64,000 nucleotides of DNA from Dyadobacter jejuensis (GCF_003149085.1 NZ_QGDT01000002.1:62001-126000), one strand, 5' to 3'. Shown: positions 1 to 9,491, counted from the first letter of the stretch. Numbers and translations are program-made. Notes: generated by a model from the letters alone, not told the origin.

Positions 1-67
1 ATTGGTCAATCCCTCTGCACCCGCGCAGAAAACCCCATCGACCTACAACGTATTTTGGGACAATTAA
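1..67 (+). CDS. C-terminal tail of a gene cut by the window edge
   Basis: An open frame enters from the left edge and reads 21 codons from base 2 to a TAA at 65-67, ending in YNVFWDN. It lies 30 bp before a surface-type lipoprotein gene on the same strand, so the two may form one transcription unit. Such lipoproteins often follow SusC/SusD pairs, and this could be the end of a SusD-like protein, but 21 residues cannot identify a family. Confidence 0.45.
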   Translation, partial: LVNPSAPAQKTPSTYNVFWDN

Positions 68-97
68 TATTCATTCATCCATTCGAAATCTGTCCAT

Positions 98-949
98 ATG
101 AAAACGATAAAAAGTATATATTCGCTATTGCTTATTTTAGCCCTATTAGCTACCTCCTGTAGCGACGATGGAGGCGGTAACCTCCCCGACTTATCCCGTG
201 TGCCCATCCCTTTGCTCACACAGGTAGAAAATTCGGATATCCTGATTCAAGATCCGGCAATATTTCAAGGAAAATTCTCTGTAGATCTTTTATTTCCCGA
301 GGACGTAGCCCCCAAATTTATCGATGTAGTCATTACCATGAATGGGGACTACAAGACGATAAAAGTATTGGAGTCCAATTTAACTAGCTTCCCAACCGTC
401 ATCGACTTGGATGCAGCAAAGATTGCCAGTGCCTTCGGAATCAATGTAAGCGACATCGTCCCGGGCGATTATTTTGAAGTCGGAGCCAATATCAACACGG
501 TAGATGGAAAGCTAATTCCGGCTTTTGCCGAAGTAGGCAACCAGTTTTCGGCCGATATCGCCAACTTCCCCGGATCGAACCTCAAAATAAAATATCCGGT
601 GGTTTGCCCCTTGGATCTGGACGAATTTGTTGGTGAATTCACCATCGACGACCCCAACTTCTGGGAAGCGTCCTACCCAGTTACCATTGAGCGCGAAGGT
701 GAAAATGTTTTGGTAATCACTGGATTTGTAGAGGACCCCGATGCCGTCATCAAGGTGACCATCGACCCTCAGACCACCAAAGCATCCGTCAGTAAGCAGG
801 TATTTGCGCCCGTATTCTTTAGCTATACCAATGGAGCCGTAGAAGGAAGCGGCGAAATCAACGCTTGTGAAAACAGCATCACATTAAACCTCACTTACAC
901 GGTAGACCAAGGAAGTTTCGGCAGCTACGGTTTAACCATTAAGAAGTAA
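98..949 (+). CDS. Surface-type lipoprotein of unknown function
   Basis: This is a 283-residue protein I do not recognise by family. Residues 1-20 form a lipoprotein signal peptide (Lys-2/Lys-5, hydrophobic stretch, lipobox LATSC with Cys21). Cys21 is followed by SDDGGG. In Bacteroidota an acidic stretch just after the lipidated Cys is the known export signal for display on the cell surface, so the protein is probably outside the outer membrane (inference). The rest is hydrophilic and rich in predicted beta segments, with Cys169 and Cys257 possibly paired. It follows a truncated upstream gene by 30 bp, and a strong hairpin follows it, so it appears to end its operon. A SusE/F-like glycan-binding role is possible but unproven. 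Confidence 0.75.
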   Translation: MKTIKSIYSLLLILALLATSCSDDGGGNLPDLSRVPIPLLTQVENSDILIQDPAIFQGKFSVDLLFPEDVAPKFIDVVITMNGDYKTIKVLESNLTSFPTVIDLDAAKIASAFGINVSDIVPGDYFEVGANINTVDGKLIPAFAEVGNQFSADIANFPGSNLKIKYPVVCPLDLDEFVGEFTIDDPNFWEASYPVTIEREGENVLVITGFVEDPDAVIKVTIDPQTTKASVSKQVFAPVFFSYTNGAVEGSGEINACENSITLNLTYTVDQGSFGSYGLTIKK

Positions 950-960
950 GTATCATTGTC

Positions 961-1002
961 ATGAACAAAGCCTTCTCAGTCTGCTGAGAAGGCTTTGTTC
1001 AT
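961..1002 (+). terminator. Strong hairpin after the lipoprotein gene
   Basis: A perfect 19-bp inverted repeat (961-979 and 984-1002) with the 4-nt loop TCTG lies 12 bp after the stop codon. The left arm carries AACAAAG and the right arm CTTTGTT, so the base of the stem is T-rich on the right side, though no long U tract follows. It most likely ends the upstream operon. Confidence 0.75.
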
Positions 1003-1087
1003 GCTATGTCACTAAATTTTTATCAACGATTGTATTAATTAAAAGTGGATATCCCTAGTCCTAGCTATCACTTAGGCTAATTATTAT

Positions 1088-1095
1088 TAACTTTG
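1088..1095 (+). promoter_or_regulatory. -7 promoter element (TAACTTTG) of the aminotransferase gene
   Basis: TAACTTTG matches the Bacteroidota -7 consensus TAnnTTTG exactly. A transcript starting about 5-7 bases downstream would begin near 1101. It would then include the ATG at 1121 but not the in-frame TTG at 1100. No clear -33 TTTG was found. Confidence 0.5.
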
Positions 1096-1120
1096 TTACT
1101 TGCATCAAGCCATTAGTACC

Positions 1121-2365
1121 ATGAATTTCCAAAAAAGCCAACGCCTCAATAATTTACGTTATGAAATTAGAGGGGCAACCTACGAAAAAGCCCTCGAGCT
1201 AGAAAACCAGGGATTTAAAATCCACAACCTGAACATAGGGAACCCTGCACCTTTTGGCTTCGATGCACCCGATGAGATCGTTCACGACATCATTATGAAC
1301 CTGCGCAACGCTCAGGGATATTCCGACTCGAGAGGCCTTTTTGCAGCAAGAAAAGCCATCATGCACTATACCCAAACGATAGGGATTCCGGACGTAGAAA
1401 TTTCGGATATTTTCGTGGGCAACGGAGTAAGTGAGCTTATTTTGCTATCCATGCAAGCTTTATTGAACCCTGGTGACGAGATACTGGTCCCCTCTCCAGA
1501 CTACCCCTTATGGACGGCCAGCATCTCCCTCAGTGGAGGCAAACCTGTCCACTATGTATGTGATGAGCAGGCCGACTGGAATCCCGACATCGCCGACATG
1601 GAAAGTAAGATTACCCCGCGCACCAAGGGTATTGTCCTCATTAATCCCAATAACCCCACTGGGGCTGTTTACGAAAAAGATATTCTGCTACAAATCGCTA
1701 AACTCGCCGAAGAACATGGGCTCATCATATTTTCGGATGAGATCTATGATAAAATACTTTTCGACGGAGCGGTACACTACCCCATGGGCACCCTCGTACA
1801 CGAGACGCTCTGTGTTTCCTTTGGTGGGCTTTCCAAAAACTATCGCTCCGCAGGTTTCCGTGGAGGATGGATGATCATGAGCGGAGCCAAGCACAAGGCG
1901 AAGTCGTATATGGAAGGAATATTGCTACTGGCTAGTATGCGCCTTTGCGCCAACGTACCTACCCAATATGGGATACAAACGGCCCTGGGAGGGTTTCAAA
2001 GCATCAGCAACTTGGTAGCACCTACCGGGCGACTTTATAAGCAAATGAACCTCATTTATGACCGACTTACCTCTATTCCGGGTATCAGTTGTGTGAAGCC
2101 AAAGGGGGCATTGTATGTATTTCCGAAGATAGATTTGAAAAAGTTTGGCCTTGAAAACGATGAAAAATTCGTTTACGACCTACTCAGCGAACAAAAAGTA
2201 TTGGTAGTAGCAGGCACGGGCTTCAACTATATATCCAACGACCACTTCAGAATTGTAACCCTACCCACCATCGATGAGCTCAACCAAGCCATGGATAAGT
2301 TACAGTATTTTCTGGAGAGCAGAAGGGTATTGTCTACTAAAATGATTGAAGAAGTAATAGCATAA
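1121..2365 (+). CDS. Class I/II PLP-dependent aminotransferase, AlaA-like
   Basis: This is a 414-residue fold-type I aminotransferase, probably transferring an amino group between alanine or a similar amino acid and 2-oxoglutarate in the cytoplasm. The family signature NPNNPTG lies near residues 177-183, and the PLP Schiff-base lysine is Lys239 in SFGGLSKNYRS. The arginine that binds the substrate carboxylate is expected in the segment with HFRIVTLP near the C-terminus. The N-terminus (RLNNLRYEIRGA) resembles the AlaA alanine aminotransferase subgroup. I chose the ATG at 1121 over a TTG at 1100 because the -7 promoter element places the transcript start about there. The next gene begins 10 bp after the stop, suggesting cotranscription. 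The exact substrate cannot be read from sequence. Confidence 0.88.
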   Translation: MNFQKSQRLNNLRYEIRGATYEKALELENQGFKIHNLNIGNPAPFGFDAPDEIVHDIIMNLRNAQGYSDSRGLFAARKAIMHYTQTIGIPDVEISDIFVGNGVSELILLSMQALLNPGDEILVPSPDYPLWTASISLSGGKPVHYVCDEQADWNPDIADMESKITPRTKGIVLINPNNPTGAVYEKDILLQIAKLAEEHGLIIFSDEIYDKILFDGAVHYPMGTLVHETLCVSFGGLSKNYRSAGFRGGWMIMSGAKHKAKSYMEGILLLASMRLCANVPTQYGIQTALGGFQSISNLVAPTGRLYKQMNLIYDRLTSIPGISCVKPKGALYVFPKIDLKKFGLENDEKFVYDLLSEQKVLVVAGTGFNYISNDHFRIVTLPTIDELNQAMDKLQYFLESRRVLSTKMIEEVIA

Positions 2366-2375
2366 AAAGTAAGCA

Positions 2376-3191
2376 GTGATCGGTAGCCCTCCCCTACAGC
2401 CCGCAGGGCGAAGTCTTAACGAAAGAAAGCGTCAAAGGCTATTTTTAGTACTTTGTGGCATTTTCTTGACCAACGCCCTTATTGCTGAAATAGTAGGTGG
2501 CAAGATATTCTCCGTAGAAAGCTTGCTGGGCCTGCCGCCCGCTCAGATCCCAATTGGGGGTCAGTTTATGGATTTTAATATGACGGCGGGGGTGGTCAAT
2601 TGGCCCGTGGTATTCCTTACTTCCGATATCATCAATGAGTATTTTGGAAAAAAGGGAGTAAAACGTATTTCCTACCTCACCGCCGCCTTCATTGTTTACA
2701 CCTTCATTACCATATTTATAGCTACTATGCTTCCCCCTGCGCAGTTCTGGCTCGATCTCAACGGAACCGACGGCCAGGGGAATCCTTTTAATATCAACGA
2801 TGCTTTTGCCAAAATCTTCAACCAAGGGTTAGGTATCATGGCTGGCTCTATTACCGCCTTTTTACTCGGCCAGTTTTTAGATGTATATGTCTTTGCTTGG
2901 TTAAGAAAACGAACCGGAAGCCGCTTTATCTGGCTTCGGGCCACAGGCTCCACCCTATTCTCTCAGCTAGTCGATAGTTTCGTGGTAATTGGAATTGCCT
3001 TTTACGTGTTTGGAAACTGGGACTTGGGATTGGTGTTCTCCGTAGGCAGCATCAACTATCTATATAAGGGCCTGGTAGCCATCCTGATGACCCCACTACT
3101 GTATGTAGCTCATTATTTTATAGACGCCTACTTAGGCAAAGAATATGCCGAACAACTGATGGAGGAAGCAGCCTCAGATGGGGCGGCCTAA
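2376..3191 (+). CDS. yhhQ: Queuosine precursor transporter, YhhQ family
   Basis: This is a 271-residue integral membrane protein of the YhhQ/VUT (DUF165) family, whose members import preQ0/preQ1 precursors for the tRNA base queuosine. It shows about six hydrophobic segments, beginning LVLCGIFLTNALIAEI near residue 25. Family-like motifs are FNMTAGVVNWPVVFLTSD and NEYFGKKG, and a later segment reads LFSQLVDSFVVIGIAFY. The start is a GTG 10 bp after the aminotransferase stop. No ATG occurs before the first membrane segment, which supports the GTG. A queD-type gene lies elsewhere in the window (56918-57337), so the cell may both make and import queuosine precursors. The family call is firm; the transported molecule is inferred from the family. 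Confidence 0.85.
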   Translation: MIGSPPLQPAGRSLNERKRQRLFLVLCGIFLTNALIAEIVGGKIFSVESLLGLPPAQIPIGGQFMDFNMTAGVVNWPVVFLTSDIINEYFGKKGVKRISYLTAAFIVYTFITIFIATMLPPAQFWLDLNGTDGQGNPFNINDAFAKIFNQGLGIMAGSITAFLLGQFLDVYVFAWLRKRTGSRFIWLRATGSTLFSQLVDSFVVIGIAFYVFGNWDLGLVFSVGSINYLYKGLVAILMTPLLYVAHYFIDAYLGKEYAEQLMEEAASDGAA

Positions 3192-3294
3192 TCCCGCTTT
3201 GTCCTGAATAAATGGCGAACGGAATTAAGGCCTGAAAGGCCAATAAAATGGAGCATTATACTTCCCAGATTGGATTCTGAGTACCTACAAAGTC

Positions 3295-4053
3295 CTATAG
3301 ACGCTGTCCTCGTCGCAAATTATCGATTATAATGGCGGTAGCTATACCGACATTAAGAGACTCGGCTCCACCCATTCGTGGGATGGTTATCTGGTGGGTG
3401 ATATGCTTGGACACCATTTCTCCGATACCATTGGACTCATTGCCCATCACTACGAAGCCACCGGCTTTAGGAAACTCAAATTCATACAAGGAACTTCCCC
3501 CCAGGAACGCTCCCCCTATAAACTCCCCAGAACCGTACTCGCCAAAATACTGGTATAAATCGGTATAATATGGAAGAACTCTGGTAAAAGACCCCTTACT
3601 TGCCGCCACCACCTTGGGGTTGTACCAATCTGTAGTATCCTTGGAGCATATTATTTTATGAATCCCATACCAATCGGCTACCCTAATGATAGCCCCCAGG
3701 TTACCAGGGTCACGAATATCGTCTAAGGCCAAGATATATTCTCCCGGACTTTTGAGAAGTAAATCATTATTTTTCACCTTAGCAACGGCTAAGCAAGAGT
3801 CGTTGGTCTGGAAAGAACCTATCCCTTCGAGGTCTTTAGGACCTACCGTTTCGAGGGGAGGAGTATGCTCTGATAAAATTGTTGTGTATTTTTGCCGAAA
3901 CTCGTCGGTGGCCAATATGAATTCTATAGTAAAATCAGACTGAATGAGTTCTATAACACTTTTGGCTCCTTCGACGATAAAGGCCCCATAGGCCTGTCTG
4001 AATTTCTTATTCTTAAGCGCGTTTATATATTTAATACGATTTTTAGACAGCAT
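3295..4053 (-). CDS. TrmH/SpoU-family RNA 2'-O-methyltransferase
   Basis: This is a 252-residue SAM-dependent RNA ribose methyltransferase with the SPOUT knot fold. An N-terminal substrate-binding region (residues 1-95) begins LSKNRIKYINALKNKKFR. The catalytic domain carries all three SpoU motifs: NLGAIIRVADW (motif 1, conserved Asn and Arg), GNESNGIG (motif 2) and SLNVGIATAIIIDNLRR (motif 3). It probably methylates rRNA or tRNA; the target nucleotide is unknown. I start it at the ATG at 4053 rather than a GTG at 4062. Its start codon touches that of the divergent tamL gene, so each gene's promoter must lie inside or at the edge of the other. TrmH-type genes are often found beside tamL in this phylum. 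Confidence 0.88.
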   Translation of the reverse strand: MLSKNRIKYINALKNKKFRQAYGAFIVEGAKSVIELIQSDFTIEFILATDEFRQKYTTILSEHTPPLETVGPKDLEGIGSFQTNDSCLAVAKVKNNDLLLKSPGEYILALDDIRDPGNLGAIIRVADWYGIHKIICSKDTTDWYNPKVVAASKGSFTRVLPYYTDLYQYFGEYGSGEFIGGAFLGGSSLYEFEFPKAGGFVVMGNESNGIGEMVSKHITHQITIPRMGGAESLNVGIATAIIIDNLRRGQRL

Positions 4054-6515
4054 TGAACACACGGAATTATTTTAATTACTACTTATTTTTTCTCCTGATT
4101 GGCCTGGGGTTAAGTTCTTGCGCCCGAAAGTCTAGTCAGAAATCGGACCCTTATTTTTTGGGCAATTCCATTTTCCAGGGAAACCAAATCATAAAAAAAG
4201 GCGAGCTGGAATCCTTAATCCCTCAAAAACCCAACCGACGATTCTTAGGCCTTCCATTTTTCCCTTATGTAGGACTGTACCAATTTGGCCAGTTATTCTA
4301 TAATTCGGAAGATCAAGACCGACGCCTGTTAGAAATCACCCAAAAGTACCAGAAAGTATCTCAAAAACAGCAGGACAATGCGCGACAGCTAGAAAAAACC
4401 GCGCGTAAATACGAAAAAAAAATGGCACGGGCTAAGTTAAAACTCGAGGAAGGAAACTTTTGGATGCGGGTGGTTGGAGAGAAACCCGTTTATTTTTCGA
4501 AAGAAGAGGCCATTGCCAATGCCGAAAAAATGCAAAGGTACTTATACAATAATGGCTTCTTCGCTGCTGCCGTGCATATAGAGCCCGATACTTTGTTTAC
4601 TAGGGTTAGGCCCGTTTACAAGGTTGAGGAAAACCGCCCCACCCTACTCCACGACATTCATTACGACGTCAATAGCGAAAAAATAGATAGCCTATTGGGG
4701 CGTCATCATAATGCCTCGGCGCTCAAGCCAGGAAAAAGATACGACGGTGACGCCTTTGAGCAGGAACGGATACGCCTCGAAAGTTTATTGAGAAATAATG
4801 GATACTTTGGCTTTTCACGTCAATATATTTCCTTCCTGGTCAACGATACCTTAAGTTACCCTCAGACCGATAGCCTTTTTAAACAAGTCGATGTAACGGT
4901 AAAAGTGGAACTTCCCAGCCAAGAAGCTCCTATACAACCCTATACCATTAAATCGGTACATTTCGAAGTACTTCCGCCTTCGGGCCTCCCCGACTCCTTG
5001 TTTCGAAAGGTCACCGTGACTTTAAATGGCATAGAGTACATATTTACGGACAAGTTTTTCTCTCCCAAAATCCTGAACAATAAAATACTCGTAAGGCCCA
5101 ACACCCTTTACAGCCAACAAAATGAACGGGAAAGCCAACAACAACTCTCCTTAACCGACCAGTTCCGATTTGTCAACTATAGCTATCATTTCGACTCTAC
5201 TGGGCATGGTTTGCATAGTTATTTCAAAGCAATCCCCCTCGAAAAGTATCAGATATCGACCGACTTGGGCCTTAACGTGATACAACTCCAAGGCGCTCCG
5301 GGCCCTTTTGCCAACTTATCGTATAAGGTGAGGAACGTGTTCAATGGCTTAGAAGATTTCGAAACCAGTATTAGAGGGGGCATTGAGCTCGTACCGGGTT
5401 TTCTGGGCAGCAAGCAGATATACCGAAGTGAGGAGATAGGCGTCAACACCTCTCTCAATTTCCCGAGAATCTTGTTCCCAGCTCAGGGAATCCAAAATAA
5501 ACTGAGCCTATTCACACCCAGAACACAAATAGGCATCGGGTATAACTATGTCAATAGGCCTGAATATACCCGTTCAATTGTGAAGTCCTCGATGACCTAC
5601 TCGTGGAAACCCTCTCAAACCACCTTGTTCAACGTCACCTTGCTCGATCTGAACATCCTGAACACCCAACGCTTGCGGTCGGATTTTGAGGAGCTATTAA
5701 CGGAACTACAGCTAGAAGGGAACAATCTGATCAATAGCTTCCAAAAGTCTTTTGTATCCGATCTCAATTTTAACTTTATCTACAATACCAACAACTTAAA
5801 TGGTCCTCCTAAAAAGGCCCGATATCTCCGCCTAGCCTTTGAGTCGGGTGGGACTTCCCTCAACTTATTCCCCAAACAGCAAGATTGGATACAAGGGGTG
5901 TTTGGCGATTTACAATTTTACAAATACCTCCGAACGAGCCTCGATTATAGGCGTTACTGGCCTACAGGAGGGAAATCCTTATTCGTTACCAGAATAAACA
6001 CCGGCGGTATCTACAGCTACGGCAGCGGAAAGGTCCCTCCCTACGAAAAGTATTTTTTTGCCGGTGGCTCCAACAGCCTCCGGGCCTGGCTGCCCAGAAG
6101 GCTCGGCCCTGGCTCCGCCCCGGCCCGTCTTACCACCTCCAACATTTCTATAGAGGCTCCAGGCGAGTTTTTGCTAGAAGGTAACCTGGAATACCGGGGA
6201 TTCTTGACCAACTTCTTCGGCGACATCAATTATGCCTTGTTTGTTGACGCAGGAAATGTGTGGAGTCTCAATCAGAACGCCGATGCCGATCAGCGACTCC
6301 ACCCATCCACATTTCTTAAGCAGATAGCCGTTGGTACTGGATTTGGGATACGTTACGACCTATCTTATTTCGTTTTACGCTTCGACTTCGGTATCAAAGT
6401 TTACGATCCTTCCGTACAACGATTCGTGTTAGACGAGCTCAACTGGGGGAAACTTTTCAATAGAACCCAACAGAATTTTTTGAATGTCAACTTGGGCGTA
6501 GGCTACCCCTTTTAA
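4053..6515 (+). CDS. tamL: TamL, BamA/TamA-like outer-membrane lipoprotein
   Basis: This is an 820-residue Omp85-superfamily protein. The N-terminus is a lipoprotein signal (Arg4, hydrophobic stretch, LGLSSC with Cys23), the mark of the Bacteroidota TamA variant TamL. Residues ~85-130 are a Lys/Glu/Gln-rich helical stretch. POTRA-like units follow to about residue 390. The C-terminal half is the 16-strand barrel, with the surface-antigen motif YFFAGGSNSLRAW near residue 670 and a terminal NVNLGVGYPF ending in the aromatic residue typical of barrel proteins. It should help insert or assemble outer-membrane proteins with TamB, which is not in this window. The start is a TTG at 4053; no ATG precedes the signal peptide. 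It overlaps the start codon of the divergent methyltransferase gene. Confidence 0.87.
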   Translation: MNTRNYFNYYLFFLLIGLGLSSCARKSSQKSDPYFLGNSIFQGNQIIKKGELESLIPQKPNRRFLGLPFFPYVGLYQFGQLFYNSEDQDRRLLEITQKYQKVSQKQQDNARQLEKTARKYEKKMARAKLKLEEGNFWMRVVGEKPVYFSKEEAIANAEKMQRYLYNNGFFAAAVHIEPDTLFTRVRPVYKVEENRPTLLHDIHYDVNSEKIDSLLGRHHNASALKPGKRYDGDAFEQERIRLESLLRNNGYFGFSRQYISFLVNDTLSYPQTDSLFKQVDVTVKVELPSQEAPIQPYTIKSVHFEVLPPSGLPDSLFRKVTVTLNGIEYIFTDKFFSPKILNNKILVRPNTLYSQQNERESQQQLSLTDQFRFVNYSYHFDSTGHGLHSYFKAIPLEKYQISTDLGLNVIQLQGAPGPFANLSYKVRNVFNGLEDFETSIRGGIELVPGFLGSKQIYRSEEIGVNTSLNFPRILFPAQGIQNKLSLFTPRTQIGIGYNYVNRPEYTRSIVKSSMTYSWKPSQTTLFNVTLLDLNILNTQRLRSDFEELLTELQLEGNNLINSFQKSFVSDLNFNFIYNTNNLNGPPKKARYLRLAFESGGTSLNLFPKQQDWIQGVFGDLQFYKYLRTSLDYRRYWPTGGKSLFVTRINTGGIYSYGSGKVPPYEKYFFAGGSNSLRAWLPRRLGPGSAPARLTTSNISIEAPGEFLLEGNLEYRGFLTNFFGDINYALFVDAGNVWSLNQNADADQRLHPSTFLKQIAVGTGFGIRYDLSYFVLRFDFGIKVYDPSVQRFVLDELNWGKLFNRTQQNFLNVNLGVGYPF

Positions 6516-6595
6516 GCCTCCTGCCGAGCCCACGTCCGACTCGCTTTTATGGGTTTAAGGTCCTGCCAGATTGTCAGTTTCTAAGCTTTTATTCG

Positions 6596-6603
6596 TAGTT
6601 TTG
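6596..6603 (+). promoter_or_regulatory. -7 promoter element (TAGTTTTG) of miaB
   Basis: TAGTTTTG is an exact TAnnTTTG match, 80 bp before the ATG at 6677. A TTG at 6571-6573 lies 22 bp upstream and could serve as a loose -33 element. It follows the tamL stop by about 80 bp, so miaB probably has its own promoter. Confidence 0.45.
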
Positions 6604-6676
6604 CACTGCTTGCTAGCACCGACAGGTGGCTGACGCCAGCGAACAGACAAAAGCATTAAGACTAAGACCAACAATA

Positions 6677-8113
6677 ATGACCCAAATCGTCACGGATACA
6701 TTAAAAATACTGAGCGAATCGGATAAGGAGGCCTGTGAAACGGCCCGAATTACTGCCAATGAGCCTATATCAAATAAAAAAAGATTGTTTATTGAGAGTT
6801 ATGGATGCCAGATGAACTTCTCTGATAGTGAGATCGTCGCCTCTGTAATGAAAGAGGCGGGGTTCGCCACCACTTCCGACGTCAATGATGCCGACTTGAT
6901 ATTCCTGAATACCTGTGCCATTCGCGACAATGCAGAACAAAAAGTTCGTATTCGTTTACAACACCTCAATGCCATCAAAAGACGGAAACCAGGCCTGCTC
7001 ATTGGGGTGCTGGGCTGCATGGCCGAGCGACTCAAAACCAAGCTATTGGAAGAAGAAAAAATGGTCGATATTGTTACCGGACCAGACGCTTACCGCGATC
7101 TCCCCCGACTAGTGGAAGAGGCGGAGACAGGCCAAAAGGCGGTTAACGTGTTTTTATCGAGAGAAGAAACCTATGCCGACATCTCCCCGATCCGTCTGAA
7201 TTCCAACGGAATAACGGCCATGATATCGATCATGCGTGGGTGTGACAATATGTGTAGCTTCTGTGTCGTACCCTATACCAGAGGAAGAGAACGCAGCAGA
7301 GACCCTGAAAGTATCGTCGCCGAAGCCCGTCAATTATTTGACCAAGGCTACCGGGAAGTCACCCTATTAGGCCAAAACGTCGACAGCTATAAATGGACTG
7401 CAGAGAACGGTTCAGAAAAAGACAACTCGGTCAATTTTGCCCAGTTGCTGGAGCGCGTAGCCCTGGTGCACCCCGACCTTCGGGTACGGTTTAGCACCTC
7501 TCATCCGAAAGATATCACCGACCAGGTGCTGTATACCATCAAACGATACGACAATATTTGCAACTACATCCATCTTCCTGCCCAAAGTGGCAATAGTAGG
7601 GTATTGGAGCTGATGAACCGCACCTATGACAGGGCCTGGTACCTGGAGCGAATTGACCGTATCAGGGCCATACTTGGAGAGGACTGTGGTATCTCTCATG
7701 ACATGATCGCTGGCTTCTGCTCCGAAACCGAAGCCGAGCACCAAGATTCGCTGAGTCTTATGGAATATGTGAAATTTGACTTCGGCTATATGTTCGTGTA
7801 TTCGGAAAGGCCAGGAACTCCGGCCGCAAAAAAATATAAAGACGATATAGATCCAGAAACAAAACAGCGCCGGCTCACCGAAATAATAAGTGTTCAGCGA
7901 CGTTTGTCATTGGAAAGAAACCAGAGAGCCATCGGAAAAGTACATCGGGTGCTTATTGAAGGCACTTCCAAAAAATCGGCAGAGCAGTTTTCGGGAAGAA
8001 ACGATCAGAATAAAGTAATTGTGTTTCCCAAAGAGAACTATCAAGTCGGCACTTATGTAAATGTTTTGGTAACGGAATGTACCTCAGCGACTCTGAAAGG
8101 ACACGCCGTATAA
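6677..8113 (+). CDS. miaB: tRNA-2-methylthio-N6-dimethylallyladenosine synthase
   Basis: This is a 478-residue radical-SAM methylthiotransferase that converts i6A37 to ms2i6A37 in tRNAs reading U-starting codons. The N-terminal UPF0004 domain has the three cysteines of the auxiliary 4Fe-4S cluster, in YGCQMN, NTCAIR and GCMAE. The radical-SAM cluster motif is CDNMCSFC, followed by [14 protein letters not shown]-terminal TRAM-like domain ([10 protein letters not shown]...VNVLVTE) binds tRNA. The frame is open back to a GTG at 6626, but I chose the ATG at 6677 as the first ATG. The N-terminal 35 residues before the conserved [10 protein letters not shown] are an extension seen in many Bacteroidota MiaB proteins. 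Confidence 0.95.
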   Translation: MTQIVTDTLKILSESDKEACETARITANEPISNKKRLFIESYGCQMNFSDSEIVASVMKEAGFATTSDVNDADLIFLNTCAIRDNAEQKVRIRLQHLNAIKRRKPGLLIGVLGCMAERLKTKLLEEEKMVDIVTGPDAYRDLPRLVEEAETGQKAVNVFLSREETYADISPIRLNSNGITAMISIMRGCDNMCSFCVVPYTRGRERSRDPESIVAEARQLFDQGYREVTLLGQNVDSYKWTAENGSEKDNSVNFAQLLERVALVHPDLRVRFSTSHPKDITDQVLYTIKRYDNICNYIHLPAQSGNSRVLELMNRTYDRAWYLERIDRIRAILGEDCGISHDMIAGFCSETEAEHQDSLSLMEYVKFDFGYMFVYSERPGTPAAKKYKDDIDPETKQRRLTEIISVQRRLSLERNQRAIGKVHRVLIEGTSKKSAEQFSGRNDQNKVIVFPKENYQVGTYVNVLVTECTSATLKGHAV

Positions 8114-8186
8114 GCATCGGTCGCACTTACTTTTCTTTTATCGGAGAGGCTATGCCTCCTCTACAAATTAAAATGCAACAGAATAT

Positions 8187-9491
8187 ATGAATCCTTCGGA
8201 AATACAGGCTATTAAAAACCGTTTTGGAATTATCGGAGGGTCCTCAGTCCTAAACCATGCCATTAATGTAGCCGTACAGGTGTCAGGTACCGACCTAACG
8301 GTGCTCATTACTGGCGAAAGCGGGAGTGGTAAGGAGTCTTTTTCTAAAATAATACATAACCTTAGCGCACGAAAACATGGTGCTTTCATCGCTATCAATT
8401 GCGGGGCTATACCCGAAGGCACCATCGACTCCGAGCTATTTGGTCACGAAAAAGGAGCCTTTACAGGCGCATTAGACTCCCGGAAAGGTTATTTTGAAAC
8501 GACTAATGGGGGAACTATCTTCTTAGACGAAGTAGGTGAAATGCCCCTAGGTACTCAAGCAAGGCTACTAAGAGTCCTAGAAAACGGCGAATATATTAAA
8601 GTAGGGTCCTCTAAGGTCCTCAAAACCAACGTAAGAGTTGTGGCAGCTACCAATGTCAATCTGCTAGAGGCTGTCAACAAAGGCAAGTTTAGAGAGGATC
8701 TTTACTACCGTCTTAATACCGTGCCCATCTACGTCCCGGCCCTTCGCGACCGAGGCGACGACGTGCTACTCCTGTTCCGTAAATTCACCAACGATTTTTC
8801 GGAGCGCTACCGGAGTAAGCCAGTTCGGCTAGGACCCGACGCCTCCGACCTGCTAATGGAATACCCTTTTCCTGGTAATATTAGACAGCTAAAAAATATC
8901 GCGGAACAAATTACCATACTAGAGACTGACAAAGAGCACCCTATTTCGGCGGCTACCCTTAATACTTACCTCAATCCCGTTCAGCCTTCGGGGAGGCGGT
9001 CTTTGGTACCATTGAAAACGGAAGACGACGCAGGTACCTCCTTTTCCGAGCGAGAGCTCCTCTACAAGGTACTTTTCGACATGAGAAAGGATGTCACGGA
9101 ATTGAAAAAATTGGTTCGTGGTGTTCTGGAAAATGAAAAATATGGCCGGGAAATTCTCGACGATCATGAGGAACTGTTCCAATCGATTAACCATGTGGAA
9201 CCCGTAAAAGCCCCCACTGTGGAGCCTACCCGCCTACTCAACCCACCGCCCCCCTCCAGGCCTATTGCCTTCGATCACTACGAACGATACAATGCAGACC
9301 GGGAGGACATAGAAGATGTAGTGCATGTGTCGGCCGAAGAAGAATCGCTATCGTTAGAAGACAAGGAAAAAGAGATGATCATCAAAGCCTTGAGGAAGAA
9401 CAATAATAAGCGCAAATATGCCGCTCAGGCTTTAGGGATTTCTGAAAGGACCCTTTACAGGAAAATAAAGCAATACGATATAGAAGAGTGA
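8187..9491 (+). CDS. Sigma54-dependent activator without receiver domain
   Basis: This is a 434-residue enhancer-binding protein. It starts almost at once with the AAA+ domain: Walker A GESGSGKE at residues 43-50, the sigma54-contact loop GAFTGA at 90-95, Walker B GGTIFLDEVGEM, and the arginine-finger region FREDLYYRLN. Residues ~245-390 are a low-complexity linker with acidic stretches. A Fis-type helix-turn-helix (AAQALGISERTLYRKIKQY) closes the protein. It lacks any N-terminal receiver, PAS or GAF domain, so its activity must be controlled by abundance or by a partner. It stands 59 bp before lptE on the same strand. This kind of gene is regularly found at this spot in Bacteroidota genomes. 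Its targets are unknown. Confidence 0.92.
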   Translation: MNPSEIQAIKNRFGIIGGSSVLNHAINVAVQVSGTDLTVLITGESGSGKESFSKIIHNLSARKHGAFIAINCGAIPEGTIDSELFGHEKGAFTGALDSRKGYFETTNGGTIFLDEVGEMPLGTQARLLRVLENGEYIKVGSSKVLKTNVRVVAATNVNLLEAVNKGKFREDLYYRLNTVPIYVPALRDRGDDVLLLFRKFTNDFSERYRSKPVRLGPDASDLLMEYPFPGNIRQLKNIAEQITILETDKEHPISAATLNTYLNPVQPSGRRSLVPLKTEDDAGTSFSERELLYKVLFDMRKDVTELKKLVRGVLENEKYGREILDDHEELFQSINHVEPVKAPTVEPTRLLNPPPPSRPIAFDHYERYNADREDIEDVVHVSAEEESLSLEDKEKEMIIKALRKNNNKRKYAAQALGISERTLYRKIKQYDIEE

